From Streptomyces mutabilis (GTDB taxonomy: Bacteria > Actinomycetota > Actinomycetes > Streptomycetales > Streptomycetaceae), in the NCBI RefSeq assembly GCF_014649815.1, contig NZ_BMTT01000006.1, positions 1 to 64,000 of the forward strand: a stretch of 64,000 nucleotides of DNA, in the 5' to 3' direction. This document shows positions 56,972 through 64,000 of this stretch, one piece after another. Under the pieces are notes generated by a model that was not told the DNA's origin, ran no database searches, and was given only the letters and a program-made list of their open reading frames with translations. Position numbers and translations under genes: made by a program. Every line of letters begins with the position of its first letter. Within the stretch, counting starts at the first letter, position 1.

Positions 56972-57877
56972 GTGAAGGTCGGCGTCATCGGACTCGGCGA
57001 CATCGCGCAGAAGGCCTACCTGCCGGTGCTCGCCGACCTGCCCGGGGTCGAACTGCACCTGCACACCCGTACCCCGGCCACGCTCACCCGGATCGGCGGG
57101 AAACTGCGCGTCCCGCCGGCACAGCTCCACGCCGACCTCGACGCACTCATCGCCGCGGGCCTCGACGCGGCCTTCGTGCACGCCCCGACGGCCGTTCACC
57201 CGCAGATCGTGACCCGGCTGCTCGAAGCCGGCGTCCCGACCTACGTCGACAAGCCGCTGGCCTACGAACTGGCCGACTCCGAGCGCCTGGTGGCCCTCGC
57301 CGAGGAGCGGGAGACCAGCCTCGCCGTCGGCTTCAACCGGCGCCACGCACCCGGATACGCGCAGTGCGCCGAGCACCCCCGCGAGCTGATCCTCATGCAG
57401 AAGAACCGCACCGGGCTGCCCGAGGACCCGCGCACCATGGTCCTCGACGACTTCATCCACGTCGTCGACACGCTCCGCTTCCTGGTGCCGGGCCCGGTCG
57501 ACGACGTCACCGTGCGCGCCCGCGTCCAAGGCGGCCTGCTCCATCACGTCGTCCTGCAGCTCGCCGGGGACGGCTTCACCGCCCTCGGCGTCATGAACCG
57601 GCTCAGCGGCTCGGCGGAGGAGATCCTCGAGGTCTCCGGCCAGGACACCAAACGCCAGGTGGTCAACCTCGCCGAGGTGATCGACCACAAGGGCCAGCCG
57701 ACCGTGCGGCGGCGCGGCGACTGGGTCCCGGTGGCCCGCCAGCGCGGCATCGAACAGGCGGTGCTCGCCTTCCTCGACGCCGTGCGCGCGGGCAAGGTGC
57801 TCAGTGCCCGGGACGCGCTGGAGACCCATGAGCTGTGCGAGCGGGTGGTGCGGGCGGTGGCGGAGCGCTCCGCCTGA
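56972..57877 (+). CDS. Gfo/Idh/MocA-family oxidoreductase
   Basis: 301 aa. NAD(P)-binding KVGVIGLGDIAQKAYLPVLA, then FVHAPTAVHPQIV and the signature EKP-like YVDKPLAYELADSERLV with the catalytic Lys. It oxidises a sugar- or inositol-like alcohol. GAGGAG is 7 nt before GTG56972. The 3' end overlaps the convergent lnt gene by 77 nt, an unusual arrangement. Confidence 0.9.
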   Translation: MKVGVIGLGDIAQKAYLPVLADLPGVELHLHTRTPATLTRIGGKLRVPPAQLHADLDALIAAGLDAAFVHAPTAVHPQIVTRLLEAGVPTYVDKPLAYELADSERLVALAEERETSLAVGFNRRHAPGYAQCAEHPRELILMQKNRTGLPEDPRTMVLDDFIHVVDTLRFLVPGPVDDVTVRARVQGGLLHHVVLQLAGDGFTALGVMNRLSGSAEEILEVSGQDTKRQVVNLAEVIDHKGQPTVRRRGDWVPVARQRGIEQAVLAFLDAVRAGKVLSARDALETHELCERVVRAVAERSA

Positions 57878-59375
57878 GCACCACCGTCCGCACGCCCTCA
57901 CCGATCCCCCAGACCGCCAGGATCAGCAGCGACGCGTGCAGCGTCCAGTCGCCGAAGCGGACGTACGGCGTGGTCCCGTGCGTGATCGGGGCCTCGTAGA
58001 CCCGCGACTCGCTCGCGTCCGTGCCGAGCCACGACCCGATCCGCGCGCCGTTCGCGTCGTAGACCGCCGAGACGCCGGTCAGCGTGGAGTGGACCATCGG
58101 CCGGCCGGTCTCGGCGGCGCGCAGGGCGGCGAGTGAGGCGTGCTGTTCCGGCGCCCACGTGTGCTGGAAGGTCGACGTCGACGACTGGGCGAGCAGCACC
58201 TCGGCACCGTCGGCGGCGAGCCGGCGGCTCATGTCGGGGAACGCGCTCTCGAAGCACACCATCGGCCCGACCCGCAGTCCGTCCGCGACGTCCATCACCA
58301 CCTGTTCGCTGCCCCGCCTGCGGTCCTCGCCCGCCGCCTCGCCCACGGACGTGGCCCAGCCCAGCAGGGAGCGTGCGGGGACGTACTCCCCGAAGGGGAC
58401 GAGCCGCATCTTGTCGTACCGGTCACCGGTGGGGCCGTCGGGGTCGACGAGTACCGAGCTCTTGTAGATGCCGGGCTTGTCCGAGCGCCGTGCGTCCACG
58501 TTGACCAGGATGTCCGCGCCGGTCTCCCGCGACAGCGCCGCGAGGCGGCCGGCCAGGTCGGGCCGGTCGTTCAGGTCGAAGCCGACGCTGCTCTCGCCCC
58601 AGACGATCAGGTCGAGGTCCCGGTCGGCGAGCCGGCGGGTCAGCTGCTCCTCGCGGTCGAAGCGCCGCTCGGCACTGTCCGCGCCGGCGACGACGCCCGG
58701 CTGCACCAAGCCGATCGCCACGCGCTCACCGGCGTCGGGGCGCGGGGACCAGACCCAGGCGGCGGAGGTGGCGGCGGCGGTGGCCAGGAGCCCCGCGAGG
58801 GCGGGCACCCGGGCCCGGCGGACAGCGACGAGCACCGCTACGGCGACGTTGACGGCGACGACCAGGAAGCTCAGCAGCCATACCCCACCCACCGAGGCGA
58901 GGCGCAGCGCCGGCGCCACCTGCCACTGACTCGCGCCGAGCACGCCCCAGGGGCCGCCGAGCTCCTCCCAGGAGCGGACCAGTTCCACCGCCAGCCAGCC
59001 TGACGGCAACACCACGAGCGCCGCCGCCACCCGGCCGGCCGAGGGCACCCCGCCGAGCATCCGGCGCACCAGCCAGCCCCACGGCGCCCACAGCGCACCG
59101 AGCAGCGCCGCGATGACGAACGTGAACACGTGCAGGTTGGGCAGCAGCCAGTGGTGCATGGCCAGCATGAATCCGAAGCCGCCGCACCACCCGTCGTAAG
59201 CCGCGCGCTTCCCGCCCGGCGCGGTCAGGGCCAGCAGCAGCCAGGGCACCAGCGCGACCCAGGCCCACCACCACAGGGCCGGCCCCGGAAAGGCGAGCAC
59301 GGGCAGCGCTCCGGCGAGCACGGCGGCGGCCGAGCGGCGCCACGGGGAGGTGAACCAGTGACCGAGCGTCTTCAT
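57801..59375 (-). CDS. lnt: Apolipoprotein N-acyltransferase
   Basis: 524 aa. Six or seven N-terminal membrane helices are followed by a nitrilase-type domain with the catalytic triad E261 (WGESSVG), K322 (YDKMRLVPFGEY) and C374 (MVCFESAFP). It adds the third acyl chain to lipoproteins such as the several in this window. Streptomyces carry two Lnt copies; by gene order this corresponds to the SCO1336 copy (Lnt2). The Pro-rich tail runs into the end of the convergent oxidoreductase gene. Confidence 0.92.
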   Translation of the reverse strand: MKTLGHWFTSPWRRSAAAVLAGALPVLAFPGPALWWWAWVALVPWLLLALTAPGGKRAAYDGWCGGFGFMLAMHHWLLPNLHVFTFVIAALLGALWAPWGWLVRRMLGGVPSAGRVAAALVVLPSGWLAVELVRSWEELGGPWGVLGASQWQVAPALRLASVGGVWLLSFLVVAVNVAVAVLVAVRRARVPALAGLLATAAATSAAWVWSPRPDAGERVAIGLVQPGVVAGADSAERRFDREEQLTRRLADRDLDLIVWGESSVGFDLNDRPDLAGRLAALSRETGADILVNVDARRSDKPGIYKSSVLVDPDGPTGDRYDKMRLVPFGEYVPARSLLGWATSVGEAAGEDRRRGSEQVVMDVADGLRVGPMVCFESAFPDMSRRLAADGAEVLLAQSSTSTFQHTWAPEQHASLAALRAAETGRPMVHSTLTGVSAVYDANGARIGSWLGTDASESRVYEAPITHGTTPYVRFGDWTLHASLLILAVWGIGEGVRTVVLRRSAPPPPAPPARTAHGSPARPGH

Positions 59376-59483
59376 GGGCGCCTCCCTACCCCGTGGTCTG
59401 TTAAGTGTGCGCGCTCGACGAGGGCGGATTCAGTTGATCACATCGGAATGTCACCACCCGGTGCGGCGTGACCTCGCCTAAGA

Positions 59484-59500
59484 TGATCGATGATCGATCA
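59484..59500. promoter_or_regulatory. 17-bp palindrome before the SDR gene
   Basis: TGATCGAT-G-ATCGATCA is a perfect odd-centred palindrome 40-56 bp before ATG59540, in the gap divergent from lnt. It looks like an operator for an unidentified dimeric regulator. Confidence 0.6.
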
Positions 59501-59539
59501 AACTGGTCCTCGCGCCGCGTTCATCGCCGGAGGTAGCTC

Positions 59540-60280
59540 ATGACACGTCCCATCACAGTGGTCACCGGAGGCAGCCGGGGGATCGGTGCCGCGACCTGTC
59601 TGCGGCTGGCGGCGGACGGACACGACGTCGTCGTGGGTTACCTGCGGGACTCCCGGGCCGCGGAGGCGGTCGTGTCGGGAGTGCGCGAGGCGGGCGGCCG
59701 TGGTCTCGCCTTGCGGGTGGACACCTCGGTAGAGGCCGACGTCGAGCGGCTTTTCGAGGTCGCGGAGGAACAGCTCGGTCCGGTGACGGGGCTGGTGAAC
59801 AACGCGGCGGTGACCGGTCCGCTCGGGCGGCTCGCCGACAGCGACACCGCGACCCTGCGCTGGGTCCTCGACGTCAATCTGCTGGGCGTGCTGCTGTGCG
59901 CCAGGCGCGCCGCACAGCTGATGACCCCGCGGGGGGCCGGAGTGATCGTGAACGTGTCGTCGGGCGCCGCCACCATCGGCAGCCCGGGGGAGTACGTCCA
60001 CTACGCGGCGACCAAGGCGGGCGTCGACGCCCTCACCCTGGGCCTGGCCAAGGAGCTCGGCCCGGACGGGATCCGCGTCAACGCCGTCGCCCCCGGGGTC
60101 ACCGACACCGAGATGCACGCGGCCATGGGCGACCCGGAACGTGCCCGGCGGATGGGCGCGGCCGTCCCGATGGGCCGCCCCGGCCGGGCCGAGGAGATCG
60201 CCGCGGCGATCTCCTGGCTGATGTCGCCGGACGCCTCCTACACGACGGGGACGGTGCTGCGGGTGGCCGGCGGACGCTGA
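59540..60280 (+). CDS. Short-chain dehydrogenase/reductase (FabG-like)
   Basis: 246 aa. TGGSRGIGAATCLRLA cofactor loop, VNNAAVTG, catalytic Ser in NVSSGAATIG and Y-x3-K in YAATKAG. APGVTDTEMHAAMGD and TGTVLRVAGGR are typical of the C-terminal part. ATG59540 has GGAGG 9 nt upstream. Substrate unknown; not adjacent to fatty-acid genes. Confidence 0.9.
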   Translation: MTRPITVVTGGSRGIGAATCLRLAADGHDVVVGYLRDSRAAEAVVSGVREAGGRGLALRVDTSVEADVERLFEVAEEQLGPVTGLVNNAAVTGPLGRLADSDTATLRWVLDVNLLGVLLCARRAAQLMTPRGAGVIVNVSSGAATIGSPGEYVHYAATKAGVDALTLGLAKELGPDGIRVNAVAPGVTDTEMHAAMGDPERARRMGAAVPMGRPGRAEEIAAAISWLMSPDASYTTGTVLRVAGGR

Positions 60281-60298
60281 TCCCCGGCCCGCGGCCGC

Positions 60299-60478
60299 TC
60301 AGGCAGCCTCGACGACCTCGCCGCGGATCGCGGTGGCCCATTCGACCACCAGCAGCTCGTACTCCACACGCTCCTGCGCCGACAGGGTCCCGCCCGCTCG
60401 CCGCCACAGGGCACGGATCTGATCGTTCAGCTCCGCCGCGGACCGCACGGAACCAGGAGTCACGGAATCGGGGGACAT
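60299..60478 (-). CDS. Small helical hypothetical protein
   Basis: 59 aa from ATG60478: SAAELNDQIRALWRRAGGTLSAQERVEYELLVVEWATAIR. Amphipathic helices, no membrane segment or cysteine. This type of short protein is common upstream of or near envelope genes in Streptomyces. No assigned function. Confidence 0.7.
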   Translation of the reverse strand: MSPDSVTPGSVRSAAELNDQIRALWRRAGGTLSAQERVEYELLVVEWATAIRGEVVEAA

Positions 60479-60542
60479 GCGGACAAGCCTAGGGGCAAGC
60501 ACTGACAGTGCGCTACCGGACGGCTACACAGGCGGATCCGGC

Positions 60543-61418
60543 TCAGTGGGCCGACTCCGCGGCGTGCGGGCTCAGGACGCCCGCGAAGACCAGGACGATG
60601 ATGACGATGCCCAGCGCGATGCGGTACCAGACGAACGGCATGAAGCTCTTGGTCGAGATGAACTTCATGAACCACGCGATCACCACGTACCCGGTGGCGA
60701 AGGCGATGATCGTCGCGAAGAGCGTCGGTCCCCAGGAGACGTGGTCGCTCTCCATCGCGTCGCTGAGCTCGAACAGACCGGACGCCAGCACCGCCGGGAT
60801 GGCGAGCAGGAACGAGTACCGGGCCGCCGCCTCGCGCCGGTAGCCCATGAAGAGGCCACCGCTGATGGTCGCCCCGGAGCGGGAGACGCCGGGGATGAGG
60901 GCCATGGCCTGGCAGAGGCCGTAGATGAGACCGTCCCGGACGGTCAGGTCCGTCAGTTCCTTGCGCTGCTGCGGCGCGCGGTGCCGGCCGCCCTTCTCGT
61001 CCCGCGCGGCCATGCGGTCCGCGATGCCGATGATCACGCCGACGACGATCAGCATGGTCGCGGTGATCCGCAGGTCGCGGAACGGTCCCTCGATCTGGTC
61101 CTTCAGCGTGAGCCCCAGCACACCGATCGGGATGGAGCCGACGATCACCAGCCAGCCCATGCGGGCGTCGGGGTCGTGGCGCATCTCCTTGTCGGTCAGC
61201 GACCGCGTCCAGGCGGAGAGGATCCGCCCGATGTCCTTGCGGAAGTAGATGAGCACCGCGGCCTCGGTGCCGATCTGCGTGATCGCGGTGAACGCCGCGC
61301 CCGGGTCGTGCCAGCCGGAGAACGCCGCGGTCAGGCGCAGGTGCGCGCTGGAGGACACGGGAAGGAATTCGGTCAGCCCCTGGACGAGTCCGAGGATGAG
61401 TGATTCGAACCAAGACAT
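60543..61418 (-). CDS. uppP: Undecaprenyl-diphosphatase
   Basis: 291 aa, about eight membrane helices. The BacA/UppP catalytic motifs are present: LVQGLTEFLPVSSSAHLRL near the N-terminus and ALIPGVSRSGATISGGLFMG in the middle. It recycles undecaprenyl pyrophosphate to the carrier lipid for cell-wall synthesis. ATG61418. Symbol bacA is also used. Confidence 0.95.
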   Translation of the reverse strand: MSWFESLILGLVQGLTEFLPVSSSAHLRLTAAFSGWHDPGAAFTAITQIGTEAAVLIYFRKDIGRILSAWTRSLTDKEMRHDPDARMGWLVIVGSIPIGVLGLTLKDQIEGPFRDLRITATMLIVVGVIIGIADRMAARDEKGGRHRAPQQRKELTDLTVRDGLIYGLCQAMALIPGVSRSGATISGGLFMGYRREAAARYSFLLAIPAVLASGLFELSDAMESDHVSWGPTLFATIIAFATGYVVIAWFMKFISTKSFMPFVWYRIALGIVIIVLVFAGVLSPHAAESAH

Positions 61419-61611
61419 GAGGTTACGGAGTCCAAGTGCCGGGCGAAAACGGGCATGGGCACACCGAACCGGCGTGCGGTGATCAGGATCAGGCGTGTCG
61501 AGGGGCAGCGTAGCGCCCCGAAGTGAAGATCAGCCCACAGGGGTGGAAACCCTCCCGGCAGGCCCCCGGGGCCGTCGACCGCGCCCCGCGACTGCCTCGC
61601 GCGACGCTCCG

Positions 61612-62391
61612 TCAGCGCCCCCGCAGCCGGTGCCGCTTGCGCCAGGCCACCACCGCACCCGCCAGCCCGGGCAGCGCGATGCAGGCCAGCGCGATCAGGA
61701 AGGCCGGCGAAGTCGGGGTCGAGGCACGGGCGCCGGCCACGACGTAGGCGGCGGTGTTGGGAATCGAACCGAGCCCCGTCGCCAGCAGGAAGGGCAGCAG
61801 CCCCATGCGGGAGACGGCCGCGCAGTAATTGGCGGCGGCGAACGGCACTCCGGGGAACAGGCGTGCCGCCAGCATCGAGCGGAAACCGTGCCGGCTGAGC
61901 TGGCCGTCCGCTGCCTTCAGCCACTTGCCCCGCAGCAGCGGACGCAGCGCGTCCTGGCCCAGCATCCGGCCCAGGCAGAAGGCGATCCCCGCGCCGAGCA
62001 CCGTCCCCGCCAGCGCCGAGGCGAGCCCCAGTTGAGAGCCGAACAGGGCGCCGGCGGCCAGGTTCAGCAGCGGACGCGGCACGAACGCGACGGTGCACAC
62101 GCCGTACGCCACCGCGTACGCGACGGCCGCCGCGACCCCGCCCAGCTGCGGAGGCCAGCCGTCGGTCAGCAACTGCTGCGGCTGGAACAGCAGCACCGCC
62201 GTCGCGGCGGAGGCCAGCAGCAGGACGAGCAGGGAGAGCCTGGACCAAGGAGAGAGCAGGATTCTCGTCACGCGCGCGGCGAAACCGGCCGGTGGGACAG
62301 ACCCGCCCGCCGTGGCGACGGCGAGCTCTGCTGCGGCGGACCGGGGAGAGGCCGTGGCGGTGCCCCCAGAGCGGGTGGTGGCATCGAACAT
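61612..62391 (-). CDS. TVP38/TMEM64 (VTT domain) membrane protein
   Basis: 259 aa. A cytoplasmic N-terminus of about 45 residues precedes five or six helices. The VTT/SNARE-associated domain is readable: FVPRPLLNLAAGALFGSQLG, FCLGRMLGQDALRPLLRG and LAARLFPGVPFAAANYCAAVS with the conserved re-entrant GxxxA segments. Family members act in lipid scrambling or transport of polyprenyl or phospholipid carriers, so pairing with uppP, one gene away, is suggestive. Confidence 0.88.
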   Translation of the reverse strand: MFDATTRSGGTATASPRSAAAELAVATAGGSVPPAGFAARVTRILLSPWSRLSLLVLLLASAATAVLLFQPQQLLTDGWPPQLGGVAAAVAYAVAYGVCTVAFVPRPLLNLAAGALFGSQLGLASALAGTVLGAGIAFCLGRMLGQDALRPLLRGKWLKAADGQLSRHGFRSMLAARLFPGVPFAAANYCAAVSRMGLLPFLLATGLGSIPNTAAYVVAGARASTPTSPAFLIALACIALPGLAGAVVAWRKRHRLRGR

Positions 62392-62492
62392 CCGGTGACA
62401 CTAACCGACAAATGTGTGTGATCGCCGTACGGTGCGTCTCATGAGCGTCACAGCCGAGGAAACTCCGGGGGTGCCCCACAGCCCCTGAGCCG

Positions 62493-62757
62493 ACACCGTA
62501 GGAGAGCGGCTGTCCACCCTGTACGGCGCCGCGGCCGATCCCGAACGGGCCGCGAGCGTGCGGGCGTACATGACGGGACGTCGCTCCCTTCGTGGGCCTG
62601 ACCTCGCCCGTTCGCCGCGCACCTTCCCGCACCGTCCTGGAAGGCGCGGCCTGGTTGGCGGAGCCGGACCGGCGCCCCGCTGTCGGCGGCTGCCCGAGCG
62701 GGAGACCCGTACTTCGCCGTCGATCTCCTGCGCCGTCATGTGACGCATTGCTCTTCC
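62493..62757 (+). pseudogene. DNA alkylation repair (AlkD-like) protein remnant
   Basis: Pieces of one HEAT-repeat alkylpurine glycosylase can be read across three frames: ERLSTLYGAAADPERAASVRAYM, then VGLTSPVRRAPSRTVLEG, then RRLPERE and YFAVDLLRRHVTHCSSG. The order and spacing match the first half of AlkD. At least three shifts separate them and the second half is not found. Confidence 0.65.
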
Positions 62758-63084
62758 GGATCCCCGTCCGTGTTCCGGCATCCGCATGCTCCACCACCCG
62801 CGCCGCAAGGAACGCACCGTCACCGACCGGCTCTTCGGCTGCTGCCTGCGCCAGTGCCGACGCGGCGACTTCTGCGTCGCGTGCGGGAGGCGCTGCGGAA
62901 CACCGGCCGTGCGGTGACGGCCCGAACCACCCCGCCCGCCAAAACCATTCGACCCCGGACTCGGCGTCGGCGATGATCGGCGTCATGTTCCGGCATGCCT
63001 TCCACCTCGCAGCATCCGCGGTCGCGGATGCCCCGAAGGCTGCCGTCACCCTCTTCCCGGCAGCCGTCGACGGCGCCCGAAGCT

Positions 63085-63127
63085 GACCCTCCCCGGATCG
63101 TCCGGCGGACCCCGCAGGGGGAGGGTC
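63085..63127 (+). terminator. Hairpin in the tuf leader
   Basis: 10-bp stem GACCCTCCCC/GGGGAGGGTC enclosing a 23-nt loop with an inner TCC-GGC-GGA pairing, 52 nt before the tuf start. It may terminate upstream transcription or act as a leader structure for tuf. Confidence 0.5.
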
Positions 63128-63179
63128 GGCCAGTCACCCCTGGGGTCCCACCACCGCCACGAGGCTTCGAGGAACCGCC

Positions 63180-64000
63180 ATGTCCAAGACGGCGTACGTC
63201 CGCACCAAACCGCACCTCAACATCGGCACGATGGGTCATGTCGACCACGGCAAGACCACCCTGACCGCCGCCATCACCAAGGTCCTCGCCGAGCGCGGCG
63301 CCGGTACCTTCGTGCCGTTCGACCGCATCGACCGCGCCCCCGAGGAGGCGGCGCGCGGCATCACCATCAACATCGCGCACGTCGAGTACGAGACCGACAC
63401 CCGGCACTACGCCCACGTCGACATGCCGGGCCACGCCGACTACGTCAAGAACATGGTCACCGGGGCCGCACAGCTCGACGGGGCGATCCTGGTCGTCTCC
63501 GCGCTGGACGGGATCATGCCGCAGACCGCCGAACACGTCCTGCTGGCCCGGCAGGTGGGCGTCGACCACATCGTGGTCGCCCTCAACAAGGCCGACGCCG
63601 GCGACGAGGAGCTCACCGACCTCGTGGAGCTGGAGGTGCGCGAGCTGCTCACCGCGCACGGTTACGGCGGCGACGCCGTGCCCGTCGTACGGGTCTCCGG
63701 GCTGAAGGCCCTGGAGGGCGCCCCCCGGTGGACAGATTCCGTGGAGGCACTGCTCGACGCCGTGGACACGTACGTGCCCATGCCCGAGCGGTACCTGGAC
63801 GCGCCGTTCCTGCTGCCGGTCGAGAACGTCCTCACCATCACCGGCCGCGGCACGGTCGTCACCGGCGCCGTCGAACGCGGCACCGTCCGCGTCGGCGACC
63901 GGGTCGAGGTGCTGGGCGCCTCCGTCGAGACGGTCGTCACCGGCCTGGAGACCTTCGGCAAGCCGATGGAGGAGGCGCAGGCCGGGGACAACGTGGCGCT
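63180..64000 (+). CDS. tuf3: Elongation factor Tu, divergent paralogue (partial)
   Basis: The window ends after 273 of about 390 codons. G1 GHVDHGKTT, switch [14 protein letters not shown]3 [12 protein letters not shown] and G4 NKAD are intact, followed by the start of domain 2 ([20 protein letters not shown]). Differences from the major EF-Tu include DMPGH instead of DCPGH and EEAARGITI instead of EEKARGITI. It corresponds by synteny to S. coelicolor tuf3, a stress-related second EF-Tu. GAGGAA lies 5 nt before ATG63180. Confidence 0.92.
   Translation, partial: MSKTAYVRTKPHLNIGTMGHVDHGKTTLTAAITKVLAERGAGTFVPFDRIDRAPEEAARGITINIAHVEYETDTRHYAHVDMPGHADYVKNMVTGAAQLDGAILVVSALDGIMPQTAEHVLLARQVGVDHIVVALNKADAGDEELTDLVELEVRELLTAHGYGGDAVPVVRVSGLKALEGAPRWTDSVEALLDAVDTYVPMPERYLDAPFLLPVENVLTITGRGTVVTGAVERGTVRVGDRVEVLGASVETVVTGLETFGKPMEEAQAGDNVA

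Larger units (their letters stand above)
62392..63179. other. Gene-free stretch with an AlkD-like remnant and the tuf leader
   Basis: No intact frame with a sensible start is present. The first part holds the AlkD-like remnant described separately. The rest (62760-63080) has long GC-rich open frames on both strands that look like shadows. The last 100 bases hold the hairpin before tuf. Confidence 0.6.

Noticed and set aside
62558..63086. Overlapping plus-strand frames between the AlkD remnant and tuf
   Set aside because: No ribosome site, Arg/Pro/Ser-rich, and no family pattern; taken as shadows or decayed DNA.

Overview
The window is a stretch of a Streptomyces chromosome. The evidence is the very high G+C, third-position G/C codons, frequent GTG starts, stem-only terminators, leaderless promoters, and a backbone in the order known from S. 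coelicolor around SCO1389 (cardiolipin synthase) to SCO1321 (third EF-Tu). It opens inside the 3' end of a 5S rRNA, so an rrn operon lies just upstream, and it closes inside a tuf gene.

Region 1 (1-14.3 kb) is a conserved actinobacterial block. It holds a eukaryote-like cardiolipin synthase, a nucleotidyltransferase fused to a decayed phosphomannomutase domain, a DUF881-DUF1290-DUF881 envelope operon, a GarA-like FHA protein, two MerR regulators flanking a DUF151 nuclease, DNA polymerase IV, a PRC-barrel protein, and gcvP behind a tandem glycine riboswitch. The order matches the mycobacterial Rv1822-Rv1832 block, except that no gcvH is present.

Region 2 (14.3-25 kb) carries a molybdate operon (HTH-TOBE regulator, modABC, di-Mop protein), a decayed DUF1707 gene, kdpFABC without kdpDE, and a multiply frameshifted LacI-type regulator. 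Region 3 (25-39.2 kb) holds many small metabolic, transport and regulatory genes: a GCS2-type ligase, a CPBP protease, PhzF, PadR, three EamA exporters, MocR/PNPOx and LysR/EamA divergent pairs, and a Rieske lipoprotein followed by a frameshifted PNPOx-like gene.

Region 4 (39.3-46.7 kb) is an accessory, partly decayed metal-acquisition island. An Opp/Nik-type ABC importer (lipoprotein, fused double permease, two ATPases), a frameshifted Fur/Zur-type regulator and a cysteine-free L32 paralogue are each preceded by a closely similar ATGACAATCATTTTCAT-like operator. Remnants of a dehydrogenase, a substrate-binding protein and a methyltransferase lie around and between them.

Region 5 (46.8-64 kb) returns to backbone: a HipA-like kinase with DUF3037, a secreted repeat protein, two FabG-like reductases, a peptide-binding lipoprotein, uracil-DNA glycosylase, a TetR/FAD-monooxygenase pair, a Gfo/Idh oxidoreductase, apolipoprotein N-acyltransferase, another reductase, undecaprenyl-diphosphatase, a VTT-family membrane protein, an AlkD-like remnant and the divergent EF-Tu. 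Both DNA-repair genes, dinB and ung, have a RecA-NDp (PafBC-type) DNA-damage promoter.
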